A DNA stretch of 64,000 nt, from the NCBI GenBank assembly GCA_963681505.1, contig OY811978.1, positions 4,248,230 through 4,312,229 on the forward strand, read 5' to 3'. The stretch comes from Eunapius fragilis (Eukaryota; Porifera; Demospongiae; Spongillida; Spongillidae). Within the stretch, counting starts at the first letter, position 1. Every line of letters starts with the position of its first letter. The notes below the pieces were generated by a model. That model was not told where the DNA came from, ran no database searches, and saw nothing but the letters and a program-made list of their open reading frames with translations. The position numbers and the translations under genes are program-made. This document shows, piece after piece, positions 20,901 to 33,139 of the stretch.

Positions 20901-23900
20901 TAAATTTATGCATTTTCAAACACCCCAAGGTTTAGTGGAATTTCCATCACACATATTGAATTGTCCCGTTAAATTTTTTCAGACATGTATGTAATTTTAA
21001 TGAACATTGATTTTCCCAGTCATCAACAACATCACAGTGGTGAACTATGGTGTTTCCAATGCATCCATTCAATGCTCATTTCGGGACAACCAGTCTCTCT
21101 ACTGCTTAGTGTGCTGCAGTACTGATCCAACAGCTCCTCCTAACTCAAGTGTGTACAACATCTCCTCTACCAGAGGCGCAGAGGTGACTGTTGACCTTGA
21201 TGACCTCACCAGTGGTCAGACTTACTACTGCAAGGCAGCAGCTACCAACAACAATTCCAATCCTTACAACTGCACCTTTCCTGGGTTTGGTAGTGTTAAT
21301 GCATTTGTCACCTTCACGACTGCAACAATGAAAGCAGGTGTTGTTTGCATGGATAGCAGTGCAATTGAAATTAATTGTGTTTGTATTATACTTACTAACA
21401 ACATTTTCCCTTTTCCAAACAGTAACCATACCTATAAGTACAGTCCCTGTTTCCTCAGGTATTTATGGGTGCAGAAATGAATATATACTTTACCCATTGT
21501 AATACAAATGTTACAGCAATCATCGCCGCCATCACTACCACCTTAGCCCTTTGTGTTGTCTTGGTCATTATTGCCATGGTGATTCTCTTCGTTTACATCA
21601 GGAGGAGGAGAAAAGGTGCAATTTTAAACCGATTATAACCATAGTTACCATGGTGACAAATTATTTGTGCATCAGCAAAGCACAGCCCACACACGCATAA
21701 TTATATTCTGCTCTTCTTCTTCAACCACTCACACATTCATGCACACTCACTCACACATATATATCCTACATGCTTGCAGGAGACAAGGCAAACAGGTAAA
21801 TCCATGCATGGTGAATGTGCATAGGGTAAATGTTAAAGCTAGATATCACTTTAGTAGCAATGGTGCATATAGTAGTAGCGCAGTATGATAGTATGTACTG
21901 CATGCTTACAATTCATTTTCAGATTTCCGCCCACTTCGTTGCAAGAGCTACAGAAGCAGAGGGAGTGAGGCTTGTGGAACGCGTAGCATAGCGCATGTAG
22001 TGTAGAATCATACAAAGTGTTCTGCTATTTATCTGCATGACTGAACTGATCACTCGTCCCTAGACGATATATCCGCACTTCTGAAGTGGTCGCCTCTAAT
22101 GCCGTGTACACATACAGTAATCACGATAGAATATACACCGAATGCTCATGTACGCGGGACTACGAACATGTAAATGCAGCCAATCAGATGCCCACAACCG
22201 AGGACACTACACATGTGTATAGCACCCCCGACAATAACAGATATTATGTGAGCGAGATTTTACGTAACGCGCAAGATAAATCGATGATACGATTAACAAG
22301 TAGAAACAATGACGTCGACAGAGATGCGGCTTCATGCATGACATTCCGAAGTACAGGGGGTTGGTCGGGTGTGGATGGGGGTGGTGATGAGAAATCTGTG
22401 TGGCCCTACCATCTAGGGTGCTTAATTATTCTCCTCATGTATCAGATAAAACCACGCCCACCTCGTACTATATAACGTACACACGAAGGGCCGGACACAG
22501 GGCATGGGTATGGACGCCTGGATGACGCAGACCCTTCGCAGAAGAAAGTGACTGCTATGCGCAGCCAGGACGACGTCGTTAAGCCAGGTAAGCACATCTG
22601 TACGTATACTTGCGCACGTATATAACATATTGTACAACAAGTACTTCTGTTGCACCACAGGTAAAGTGCATATCATGATGTTCAGTTGGCATTGTATTAT
22701 AGGCTGATCATCAATAGTATATGGGCAAGATGGCGGGTATTGAGATTTTACGCATTTCTGCACCAAAGTGTCAATGAGCACGCAGTGCAGCGGCGTAGGA
22801 AGGAGTTTAAAAGTGGGGGGGGGGAAAGTTCGATGGCCATCATGGCGGGAGAGCGGTGCCCCTCCCCCAGCCAGCTAGGGGAATACTGTAAGCTTCCGCA
22901 TTGGGGTCTGGGGCTGTGCCTCAGAAGCCAACGCTATTTGCGTCTAATGACGTTACAAAACTACACTAGAATCAGTGCAATTCATTACAAATTACGCATT
23001 TATCTGTAGTATCGCTGGTGTAAAAGTGGGGGGGGGGGGGGGCATGGCCCCCCACTTTTAAAAGTGGAGGGGCAGTTGCCCCCCGTGCCCCCCCCTTTTC
23101 CTACGCCACTGAATTGTATCAGTGAACGTGAGGGCGAGCATATATGGTATATTAATTTATTAAGGTATTTGCTGAGACCAACCAACCAACCATGCACATG
23201 GAGGCCAACCATGTAGGGCCTGGGGAGGACAACCATGTAGGGTGTGGGGAGACCAACCATGTAGGGTGTGGGGAGGTCAACCATGTAGGGTGTGGGGAGA
23301 CCAACCATGGAGGGTGTAATGGAGGCTAGCACATGCACACAAGGGCCAGGTACCTCTGAGACTGTGTAAAAAACATCAAGAACATTTGTTTTGTACATCA
23401 CCATTGCAATAACAGTATACCTGTTATGGCTACGGGTTATTCATAATATGACGCCGTGAAAGGAATAGAGGAAAAACCATTGCACATGATATGACCAATA
23501 ATGTCATGGCACTGCCATGTGATTAGCCTGACTGATAAGCTGAAGTAAGGGAGGCTGCTGAAGACTTGTATCTAAAATCAACTCCTTTCATGTTTAGAAG
23601 TACTCTGAGAGTCAGCTATTACAGTGTATTAAAGCATTGCAGAAACTTTACATAAGTTGTAGCCTAACATGTGAGCATTACAATAGAAGTACATGACATC
23701 TATATAGGTCAATCAATAAGAGGGAACTGCATACACATGTAGTGCAGTAACATGCCTCACTGAGAAATACTATTTCAATTAATATGTGTAAGCATATTCC
23801 ATAATGCCCTCTCCCTACTCATCATACCCCAAATCCATCCATCAGAGTATCACATCTTCATTGTAAATAAATGCAATTCAAGTTGTCAACTTTTTTATTT

Positions 23901-24285
23901 TGCCAATTAGCTACTGACGGCCAGTAATATGCACAACAGGTCATAACATGGAGTAGGATGATCACATGATGCACGTGTTGGACACCTGCACTGGATGTGT
24001 GAACATAACTGCCAAGCATTCCTGTAAACAAACATATATTTTCTCACCCAATACAGCATGCCACCATGGCTATCAAAGACGACAGTTACTCTGTACCACT
24101 GAAAGCGTCAAAGTCAAATGTAACAGGTACGTGTGCTCTACATGCCGTCACATACACACCACATGTGATCACTTGTTATAGTCGTACAAGTTCCAGTTGT
24201 GTCCCATCAAGTCCTGGCCCTGGTCCCTGAAGGAGACTATGCTCTGCCTACGGATTATAAAGGAGTGCTTAAGAAGACCACATAG
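17963..24285 (+). CDS. Ig/FN3 transmembrane receptor, copy 1 (tail type A)
   Basis: Predicted type I membrane receptor. Exons read: 17963-18011 (signal peptide, MITLNLSILMFSIVVQ), 19564-19956 (Ig-like, 393 nt), 20081-20353 (FN3), 20514-20608 plus 20661-20856 (second FN3, split by a 52-nt intron), 21020-21337 (Cys-rich membrane-proximal), 21423-21458 (12-codon stalk), 21517-21615 (transmembrane helix, then RRRRK), 21780-21795 (16-nt microexon), 22064-22247 (tail with RDYEHV and HVYSTPD). Phases agree through this point. The next exon, 22446-22587, meets TAA at 22473-22475, giving 562 residues. Its remaining frame (PDTGHGYG) and exons 24057-24126 (DDSYSVPLKAS) and 24182-24285 (GDYALP, stop 24283-24285) are homologous to the tail of copy 3, so the tail is either truncated or spliced differently. 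An acceptor-like CAG just before the ATG suggests an upstream noncoding exon. The ligand is unknown. Confidence 0.82.
18078..18340. mobile_element. Foldback element in intron 1 of receptor copy 1
   Basis: The inverted arms contain TGATGTTTAATCTCATGATG and GATGTAGAGGGCTACAT with their inverses, and the outer part pairs AACTTTATTTAGCTA with TAGCTAAACAAAGTT. About 260 bp, noncoding. Confidence 0.85.
22786..23112. mobile_element. hAT-like MITE with poly-G segments
   Basis: The ends are CAGCGGCGTAGGAAGG and CCTTTTCCTACGCCACTG, close to the CAGTGGCGTAG termini common in nonautonomous hAT elements. The interior contains AAAAGTGGGGGGG segments in both orientations. It lies in a tail intron of receptor copy 1. 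No convincing 8-bp duplication is visible. Confidence 0.65.
23165..23320. repeat. ~21-bp tandem repeat
   Basis: Units of the type ACCAACCATGTAGGGTGTGG are repeated about six times with changes, in a tail intron of receptor copy 1. Confidence 0.75.
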
Positions 24286-24366
24286 AATATTCAGGTTAGT
24301 TATAAGACATCTGATTCCTCGCAGTTAATCTATTGCTCTATGTGTAAATTGGGCATCACCCTTGGA

Positions 24367-24388
24367 AGGGGGGGGGGGGGGGGGGGGG
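24367..24388. repeat. Poly-G run, about 22 bases
   Basis: An uninterrupted G run just 3' of the terminal exon of receptor copy 1. It is one of many such runs in this window. Confidence 0.9.
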
Positions 24389-24592
24389 TGATCACAGGAC
24401 CTCACAGCACATATTCTTGCATCTATTGAGATTATTGACAGTTTATGATGGGGAGTGGAAGGGTGAGTAGTGAGGAGAGGGAGTGGTGAGGAGTGGAGGG
24501 GTGAGGTGTGAGGAGACTTTCTAAAGTGTTGCAATGACAGCCTGGAGAAGAGGAACCATGTTTATTGTCATGTATTGGTGTGAATGGTACTT

Positions 24593-24673
24593 GTGAGTGT
24601 GTGTGTGTTTGTGTGTGTGTGTTTGTGTGTGTGTGTGCTTGTGTGTGCACGCGTGTGTGCACAGTGTGAATGA

Positions 24674-24715
<42 letters not shown>

Positions 24716-24716
24716 G
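24593..24716. repeat. (TG)n microsatellite
   Basis: An interrupted TG run; on the opposite strand it gives long Thr/His frames that are low complexity only. Confidence 0.95.
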
Positions 24717-25084
24717 TGCACGTGCATTCATACTTTTCATAGAGAAACGATATACATCTATGTTTTCAGCTGTTCTCTGACTGGAAGGATACATGGAGGT
24801 ACTGGAACATATACACATCACATGGAGGACACTGGTATTAAGTTTAGTAACTATATCGTTTAGACCTTGCATGTGACTTGTAACAATAGCTGTTTACTGA
24901 TTTTATTGCATATGTTAATTCTTGCCTCCCGTTGGCATATGAAAGCCTCTACTGATATATTACTACAAGCGTTTGCAAAAGCTTAACTTAATGCAGAAGA
25001 CCAAAAAGTCATAGATTAAAATAAATAATAAAAACCCACACGACTGACACATGCATGCACGCGTGCTTGCATGACCATGCACGC

Positions 25085-25690
25085 CGTGCATATGTGGAAC
25101 TACTTTATTTGCTGAAGTGTTTCTTCCTTATCATCTCGTTGACTATTCTCCATTTCATAAGGGTTTAATGTTGTGCATGTGTTTATTAGTATGAACTGAC
25201 GGTGTTTGATGTAATGCCTGAGCTATGTTGTGCCAGCGGTAAAACTGCATGTATGAGATTTAATCGTACACATGATGTTGTTATTTTTTCCACGCTCAAG
25301 CGCGCTTAGGGATTTGATGATCGATGCGAAAACGCGGCCGACAACCGCGGGAGCATGTCAGCAACATAACCTGGGAATCCAGCTTACTTATGCACGCCCT
25401 GCGTGTGTGAAATTGCTTTATTTGCTTAATTGTTTCTTCCTTATCACCTCGTTTACTATTCTTTATTTCATAAGGGTTTTAATGTTGTGCATGTGTTTAC
25501 TATTATGAACTGACGGATGCATTATGGTGTTTGATGTATACTACCTGCATGAGTTATAACATTGTGCCAGCATGATATATAAAGCTATACATGCATGAGA
25601 TTTAAAAGTTACATTGCACATGATCAAGCGTGCTTAGCTATTGAGTTTTGATGATCGATGCGAAAACGCGGCCGTCAACCGCGGTTGCAT
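25085..25690 (+). repeat. Direct duplication of ~270-300 bp
   Basis: Two adjacent copies, about 25085-25355 and 25395-25690, share TGTTTCTTCCTTATCA, CATTTCATAAGGGTTT, GCATGTGTTTA and GATGATCGATGCGAAAACGC. No coding frame is shared. The copies have diverged by substitutions and small indels. Confidence 0.85.
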
Positions 25691-25746
25691 AACCCGAGAA
25701 TCCAAGGCGAGGATGCGGTTTCTACATGCATACGCTCAACATGTAG

Positions 25747-25928
25747 TGTCACAGCAAAAAAAAAAAAGTCGAATCAATTCTTGATTTTCAGTTGATTTGT
25801 CACTTTATACATTCTGGTACATAATGTTAACAGTTTGTACTAGGTATGTAAACATTTGTACCAGAATGTAAGTGACAAATCAACTGAAAATCAAGAATTG
25901 ATTCGACGCGTTTTTTTTGCTATGTGAC
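25747..25928. mobile_element. Palindromic MITE, ~180 bp
   Basis: Long perfect arms: GTCACAGCAAAAAAAA...GTCGAATCAATTCTTGATTTT and the inverse ending GCTATGTGAC. The centre contains a shorter repeat of the pair ACATTCTGGTAC and GTACCAGAATGT. No coding capacity. Confidence 0.88.
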
Positions 25929-26635
25929 CATTGAGTCAACGTTGCCTACTACTAATTAATAATTTAGGTCACGTGCTCTCACCAGCACGTCTTAGCTCTG
26001 AAATTATGAATTCACATGCATGCAATAATCATTAGCACTTCCCAAATTTCAGTTCAGTACCAAGCATAGCTCATGATTCAACTTTGATCTGCTGATAAAT
26101 TAAAAATGCGCTATAGGTTTTGGGCATCCCCCCGGACAGCGGGGACCGGAGGGGGGGAGATTACAGCGCTTCTGACTTTGTCAAATTCCTCCAATGCACA
26201 CACACATACCACATTACCCTCTCACTACTGTCCTTTGTGGCTATAGGCTATCAATTGCACGTTTCTCTTGAAAGTCCCTTTCACAAGGATTACATTCCGT
26301 CTACTGCATTTGAATTGTCGTACTACTGCACAAATTAAAGTAGTAGTTATCGATCCGTTCAGTTAATTTATCAATCCCGCTGAAGATTGCGGGCTGTATA
26401 CATGTATACAAGGACATGGCATATTGCATGCTTGCGGCGCTGTCACGTTTAATTTGTGATGCAAGCTAGAAGATGCATTGTGGTCGACAACTGTTTACCT
26501 CTGATTCGCTGCATGGGGTTTTCTCCGTAGTAAGGGAAACAAAAATGAGCGTGTATGCTGCGCATGCGTGCGCATATCGCAATATACTATATAAATCAAC
26601 ACATTCAGGTCATTTGGAAGAACCAGATTGTACAA

Positions 26636-27251
26636 ATGTACACTGTTACATTGCTGTGCGTATTGATAGCGGCATGGCGGGTTCTTCCAGTGGAGTCAAA
26701 GCGAATTCACCATGCGCAGGATATCGATAAAATTATCCACGTGAGTACGGAATTTGACACTGCAAGCATGAATAAAAAACGTATGCAATTGTTCACAGGA
26801 GAGCAATGTCAATCATCATGGTGAAAAGGTTGAAGTTCAAACTCCCTACTCTGTTGTGTTGACAATAAACAACAATAGCGGTTTCACGATGACTTACGTG
26901 AGAGAATGGTATAAGTATGGTTCACGTGCCCCCGGTCAAGAGTGGCCAATAAGAATTGAAAACGGACAGACAGTACAGGTTATAAGCATTGCTCCATCAC
27001 TGGGCAGTGTTTCGGGATTTGTAATATATGCTACGGGCAGTGAAGAGGTAACATATGCTTTCTCAGCTCCCAGTGTCGGGGATAATAAGCTCGGCGTTGG
27101 CACCGGTGGAAAGGAAGTGTGGGAAAACATGGAGAGTCACGACTACAAGCCCTTTAGGGTCATACTAACCCTAGGCAGTACCAAGGTTTATTTTGATTGC
27201 TTAGCTACTGGTGGTGGTGTCAACAATGCACAAGTCCGAAGCTCAACTTGA
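26636..27251 (+). CDS. Small secreted protein of unknown family, two exons
   Basis: Exon 1 (26636-26740) encodes a clear signal peptide (MYTVTLLCVLIAAWRVLPVES). It ends at a consensus donor, CAC|GTGAGTACGG. A 58-nt intron with acceptor TTGTTCACAG leads to exon 2 (26799-27251) in phase 0, which runs to TGA. The product is 185 residues, about 165 after signal cleavage. The mature part is rich in Ser, Gly, Thr and Val, with regular hydrophobic alternation (VVLTINNNSGFTMTYV, GFVIYATGSEEVTYAF), suggesting a beta-sandwich. It has few cysteines and no transmembrane segment. I do not recognise the family; the compact single domain would fit a secreted lectin-like or membrane-binding protein, but that is only a guess. 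It stands alone between receptor copy 1 and the HECT region. Confidence 0.72.
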
Positions 27252-28180
27252 TTCCGATACATATACTGCGCACATAGTTGATGAAACATAGAATCGATAG
27301 ATTATGCTGCCATGTATATGCGCTGAATGTATTAATTGTAACTGTTAATGAATATTAAAATGTTGCACCCTTGCAGGGTTTATCCAACCCCAACCTCCCC
27401 TCTCCGCAAGTCTACCTATAGTTCAGACCTCACATAACGAGGGGTCTCGTGTATATTCGCACGCGATTATGAATACATTCTCGCAACAACGCCGCGTTAT
27501 TCTTGAGCTCCGTGCCGACATGCCCATGTATGATCTCTTCGTGGGGAGGCTACGTCCAAACATTGAAGCTTTACTAGAAAATTATCATAAACAAATGCTT
27601 TATGTAGGTCTGATTCCCATGTCCAACAAGGACTGGCCACTGGTGCGCATGAATTTCAATAATTCGGCATCATGGATATGTTTATGGTATGGAACGCCGT
27701 TTTTTTCATAATTATTGCTATTCCAGTGAGCGTATGCAAATCAGAAAATCTAATTTGCATACACGCACGAGGCCTCACCGATACACATAACACGGGTGCG
27801 CGCGCATGCAAATTTGCTTGTAGGCCATGCAGGCTCTGGTTCCGTACTGTGCCTCTGGAACGGAATCCGTTACTGGGTGATGGAGACAGCTGGGCGATTA
27901 ATATCTTGTTAGACTTTGTATGCGCGCAGCATGTCTACGAGCTGCACACGTTGCATAATTAAGCCTCAGGTCACCCCTCCTCGACGAGAGCTGTACATGC
28001 AACATTGAAAGTGAAAGTAACGAGATTATTGTGGCCAAGCTGTGAACAGGTAGGTGTAGAAGGGGGCGATGGCATAGTGTTTTGTATGTGTGCGTGCGTG
28101 TGTGTTTATGTGTGTGAATGCATTCTTATATACTCACGCCCTATCTGCAAGCATCCCCAGAGACAGTCTGCATGTCCCTC
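27252..28180. other. No gene seen
   Basis: An open frame at 27469-27711 has no recognisable domain. A possible exon end (LLWPSCEQ then GTAGGT at about 28050) could belong to the following HECT region, but nothing confirms it. Confidence 0.35.
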
Positions 28181-28188
28181 CCCGTTGT

Positions 28189-28386
28189 AGGGGACACAGA
28201 GGAAATTTTTTTGGGAGACGCCTTCGCTGGACATTGATGTGAGAGGAGCTTCTCTCATGTTGGCGGTGTCCTCCATCTCAGCACCTCTCTACTGGAGCAC
28301 AAACTGGAGCAGTATGGCAAGTCTATGGAGGAGGGAAGTGGCAGGATGAACCAGTTTGCCGATTTCTTGCCAGTGATATTCCTAGG
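28189..28386 (+). pseudogene. Possible upstream exon of the HECT-type gene, with a stop
   Basis: After an acceptor (CCCGTTGTAG) a frame reads DTEEIFLGDAFAGH, meets TGA, and continues in the same frame as LSTSLLEHKLEQYGKSMEEG and FADFLPVIFL to a GTGAGT donor. It looks like protein-coding sequence with one stop. It is assigned to the HECT gene only by position and strand. Confidence 0.35.
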
Positions 28387-29159
28387 TGAGTTAGTGTCTG
28401 TTTGAATGCTGAAACCCATTTGAATGCTGAGAACTAATTAAAGACTTTATAGTACTGCTTATTTGATATGTTTATGATTACCTCTTGTTTTCAGTCTCCA
28501 AAACTTTGACTTTGAAGGTGTTTATGATTTCGGACAGTCTTTGCTTGTTGGGTGAGCAGCTGTTTAGAAATACTGCGTGTGTGTTTGTGTATGTGCACAT
28601 GCGGGCCATGTACATGCACATGGATGTTTGGATTGACCTTTATTTATACATTTCATAATGTACTTGCATGTACAATTTTAAAGTCAGTTAGAGGTACATT
28701 TTCACTCCCTCCCTCCTTTGTGTCTACACCACTACCTCCCTGACTTTGTTTTGCACGGAAGCAGTCAGTCATATATAACCATTAAAGTTGAATTGATAAG
28801 AATTAATTGATAGTTGACCTCACCAACATAATCAAGATTTGTGTGTACATGTATGTGCGCATGTACGTAGGTGTGTACGTGTGCATATGTGGTGTGTTTA
28901 GGGAGCAAATAATGTTTAATGTTCTAATGTAGGTCATGGAATTGCCTACAATGTTCCTATGCCCCCTGCCTCACACGGCTTATTTATGGCATGGGAAAAG
29001 CATATTGATTGTTGAAATTAAGCGTTGTCTAGGATTTAGTAAATCCTGTCTCCATTCTATATCATTTCTTTACTATCCCCAAACCAGAGTGTCCTCAGGT
29101 AATGGTTCCAGGTACTGTATAGAGGGTGTTCATGGGAAGACAACCATTCATTCTCTATC

Positions 29160-29335
29160 AAGGATGCAAGGTTTTGCTGACCCCCCCTCCCCCCCTCCCT
29201 CAGTAGGGGATCCAGAGATGGGGGGCGGGGAGGGGGGGGGGGGGGGGGCTGAAATCATATTTACAATTAATTTTCACCACATATGGCATTGGCAATGCCA
29301 TATATGATTTCAGCCCCCCCACCCCCCTCTGGATC
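29160..29335. repeat. Inverted repeat flanked by G/C runs
   Basis: GGCTGAAATCATATTTAC pairs with ATATATGATTTCAGCC. The outer parts are poly-C and poly-G runs and a pair of GGATCCAGAG/CTCTGGATC, so the whole can fold back on itself. Probably a decayed MITE. Confidence 0.65.
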
Positions 29336-30227
29336 AGCTATGCCCTCGATTGTTCCTTTGTACACTGATTTTCCTGTCATACATTAATGGCAGGTGACAT
29401 GCACCCTTTGGGGTTGGCTCCTACCCACCAAGCACCCACCCAACCCACTAACCATGTTGTGTTGTGGCACATCTGGTTGCACCCAAGGTGTGGCTCAACG
29501 ATACCCTTGGTCCCTGGAAGGTTCTGCAGGAGATGGTCAACCACTCTCCATGACCCCTTTGTTCTAGTGGCACGACTGCTTGTACCAAAGGGTAGCCTTC
29601 GCAACCTTTGGTCCCAGTCTGGCTTGAAATGTGGGAGGGGGGGGGGGGGGGGCCTGCACCCCCTCTGATATTGTTGCCTGACTCTTTTGTGGGCAAACTA
29701 GTTAACCAGGTAGCTAGTATCGTATGGAGGAATGGAAGAGTGTGATACATGATTGGTATGGTATTCAATGCTAAGGTTATATAGCATCTCACAATGGAAG
29801 GAGCATTCATAAAACATTAAGTACATGTACGTGTGAATGTTGTGCATTGTGTGTGTTTTGATACCAGGTATGATGTGTAAATAAATAAACTGATACATTT
29901 GCCCCATCCACTCACACCCCTACAGCACTCCATTGTTGACCAGCCAATCGAACATGGCCTGATGATCATTGCCAGTATTGATGGACCTCCATAGTCATGT
30001 GCATCTTCAAGACTGGTCCAGTGATTGCTGACAGTACTTCCAGCAGCTGCTCAAGTTAGTGAATGGCATGTGGGAAATGCATATCCATAGTTGGTATGTA
30101 TGTGTGAGTGTGTGTGTATGTGAGAGAGAGAGTGTGTGTGTATGCACATGCGTACATAAATTAGATGTGTGTACAGCCATTGGATAGTGCACACATTCCA
30201 TACATGGGCATTCCTTTCTTCTGTAGT

Positions 30228-30351
30228 GTCCATCACATTTGGAGGATGGCCTGTTGGCATGAGGAAGTTGCTGGCAGACACCTTGACAGAGAGGGGATCC
30301 CTCGATCTACTGGGGGATAAGGAGCTGGCGAGAGTACAAGGACACTTAGGT
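30228..30351 (+). other. Possible exon (VSITFGGWPVGMRKLLADTL)
   Basis: The acceptor TTCTTCTGTAG is followed by about 41 open codons (continuing TERGSLDLLGDKELARVQGH) to a donor GTTGGTAAGG. It has a coding-like composition but I do not recognise it. By position it may be another exon of the HECT-type gene. Confidence 0.35.
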
Positions 30352-31049
30352 TGGTAAGGGAGAGGAGTGACTGTAGAGGTAGTGGTGTATGGGATTATGC
30401 ATGGTAAAGAATTGGAATGAAGTTGGTGGATTGTTTAGGAGATGTTTGAAGGAAGGAAAATGATGTACTAAGTGGCATCAATTTAATGGAATATGATGTA
30501 TTTAATTGCACTGTACTAATTGTATAAATTGTGTCAGACCTGAGCGTACCATCATAACATATTGATATTCAATGCTGTGAATAACTACATGTAATATTCT
30601 CTTCCCTCGTAGCATTTCAAGTAGATCAACGGACTTACCAGAAGTGTATTATCGGAACTCTTCCATGGCCTCAACCATTAAGCCAGGGGTTCTCTAAAAT
30701 CTACCTCACTAGATTATGTTTATCACATACATGTGCAACTGTGCCTTTCATTTCCTTTATGTGTTTCCATTTGTGTGATGTGGTTGGTTTAGGTTTTTTT
30801 TTTTTTCAAGCTTCAACAGGTATATTATTTTTCCACTATAGCAAGTGTTTGCTCATCATCATGGAATTGGCAGAGATGTATGTTTAGACATAAACTGTTC
30901 TACATTCAACCTTGGCAGGATTTGTGCATTTTAAATGTCATATTGTGTAGCAGTCTCATGTTTTGCATTACTTTTTTCAATCAGTTTTGGATCAACTCGG
31001 ATAAATGTAGTCAACAATACACATTAAATCCTGTTTAGAGTATGCATGT

Positions 31050-31310
31050 TCATCCCACTGGTTCTCATGCCTCCAACTGGTTCTCATGTGACCACTGCAC
31101 CTTCACATGTGACCACTGCACCTTCACATGTGACCACTGCACCCTCCAACTGGTTCTCATGTGACCACTGCACCCTCCACTCAGGTGACCACTGCACCCT
31201 CAAACTGGTTCTCATGTGACCACTGTACCCTACAGCAGGTTCTCAAGTGACCACTGCACCTTCTCATGGAACTACTGCACCCTCCAACTAGTTCTCAAGT
31301 GACCAATATC
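31050..31310. repeat. Degenerate tandem repeat (GTGACCACTGCACCCTCCAA)
   Basis: About nine imperfect units combine TGGTTCTCATGTGACCACTG and CACCTTCACATG-type segments. Noncoding. Confidence 0.8.
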
Positions 31311-31411
31311 TATATTATGTTTATAATGATATGTACTTAGCTGTCCAATAATTTTTGATTTCAATACTAATACATTTACAATCACCAGTATTAACACATG
31401 AGATGCTTTAA

Positions 31412-31442
<31 letters not shown>
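31412..31442. repeat. Poly-G run, about 31 bases
   Basis: Among the longest homopolymers in the window. Its true length may be uncertain in any assembly. Confidence 0.9.
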
Positions 31443-31443
<1 letters not shown>

Positions 31444-33139
31444 AATGGTAAATTGAAAGTTCAACTCAAAATATAGTGAATCTGTGACTCGTTATGTAAA
31501 TGTACTACCTCATTCATCCATTAATGCACTGAACAGCCAATGAATACTCATGCATCCTTTTTTGCTATGTGAAATTGGATTGTTGCATCATGATCAGTGT
31601 TGAATTGACACCAGCAATCCCCCAGGAAAAATTCTTCTTAGTTGCGTGCCTTTAGTATAGGGCTGTCCATCTGTAATTTTATCAAACCAGAACTTGCAAT
31701 ATTAATTCACTTCTGGGAGGACCATGGTGGTCTCTATCCCATGATGTTTACAATGCACACATTTCAATGCATTATAATTTAAACTTGAGCATGCATCATG
31801 AAGTGGTATTAGGAAGTACTTGTTAGTTTCAGCTACAAGTTAATAGATGTACCGAGTGGGTACACGCTAATTTATAGAGTGTGGAACACCATTAACTGAG
31901 TCTCTAGACAAAATGTCACAGAGTATCTTGATGTCCATCAGCTTTTGATGACCCTTGATCGATGGCCAGCAACATTTATAATAGACAATAGTAATAATAG
32001 AATCCAGGCCTCCATGCATGCATGGTGTTATCACAAATTATGATATAAAGGTCATATCAGAAGAAGCCCTCCAACTGGAATCTAAGTATCGCAAACGAAT
32101 AATTATAAGATTATCCAGGAATGATGCTTCAGAACTTGAATTATTCAGTGGGAATGATAAACTATATGATGGAATTGTAATGATTTCATGGAAGATGATG
32201 TAAGGATTGAAATATTCGAGTATTGACGATAAAGGTTAGCACTATTTTCAACTTCTCGGACATAAAAGTAGATGATTTTGAGTTCATATAGTATGCAAAT
32301 AGAAGAGTAAGATTTTTTTATAGCGATCATTCATATGACAGAAAGGTTTTAAAACAACGTTATGGAGGGAGGATCCATATAAGTCCTCTTCCGGTGTCCA
32401 GTCCTTTATTGAAGGTCAGTAATTACAAAAATTTGCAATGCTATTATGTTAGCGCATTTTTGGCAGAATATATGTTATTCTTTTTCTCTGTATTAAGGAC
32501 ATTGTATTATAGCATGACATTGTAATCTTTCTTGCTCTTTTTGACCCAAGAAACCAATTCCTGATTCGTGCCTGTGCCTGTTGCTTGTACCATTGAAGTG
32601 GATAGTGAGTGCTCACCAAAGCAGTAGAGTAAAATGGCCATGAGGAACCATGCTCTGCAGTATTGGTTAATACACCAAGTTCACTTACCATGCCAGATCA
32701 CTACCTATCAACATCATCCAAGGCATCACTATCTTTACCAAGTGGTCAAAATTGTTTTCATGTACCTTCCAGTTCCAACTTACCACCTGCGAGTTAATCC
32801 ATGCCAGCTATGAGTAAGTATAACTATACACTGTACACGTTCATTATCATTTTGCATCATGGCAGTATCCTTGTGGGACAACAGTGAGGAGTACTGTAAC
32901 TATAATGGAATTGATGACAACCTAGAGGTTGGGTACGTAATGCAGTTCATTATCAAACATTTGCTACAACAATTCATTTGTTTTTCAATAGCCAAGTGTG
33001 TTTGAATACATTTCAACAGTTGTTGCATGAACAAATTTGCATTCTACCGGAGGTCAGCAGACACTGAGAATTCTGCATAAGCACATTGGGACTGACACCA
33101 AATTGGCCTTCAGTCAGGAAGGATTTATTTGCAAGTATT

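Noticed and set aside
21922..22010. Possible tail exon (CKSYRSRGSEACGTRS) in receptor copies 1 and 2
   Set aside because: It follows an acceptor and is conserved in copy 2, but including it in copy 1 shifts the frame to a stop, whereas joining the microexon directly to 22064 keeps phase and matches copy 3.
24432..24872. Long Thr/His-rich open frames on the minus strand
   Set aside because: They translate the (TG)n microsatellite; low complexity, no splice or start context.
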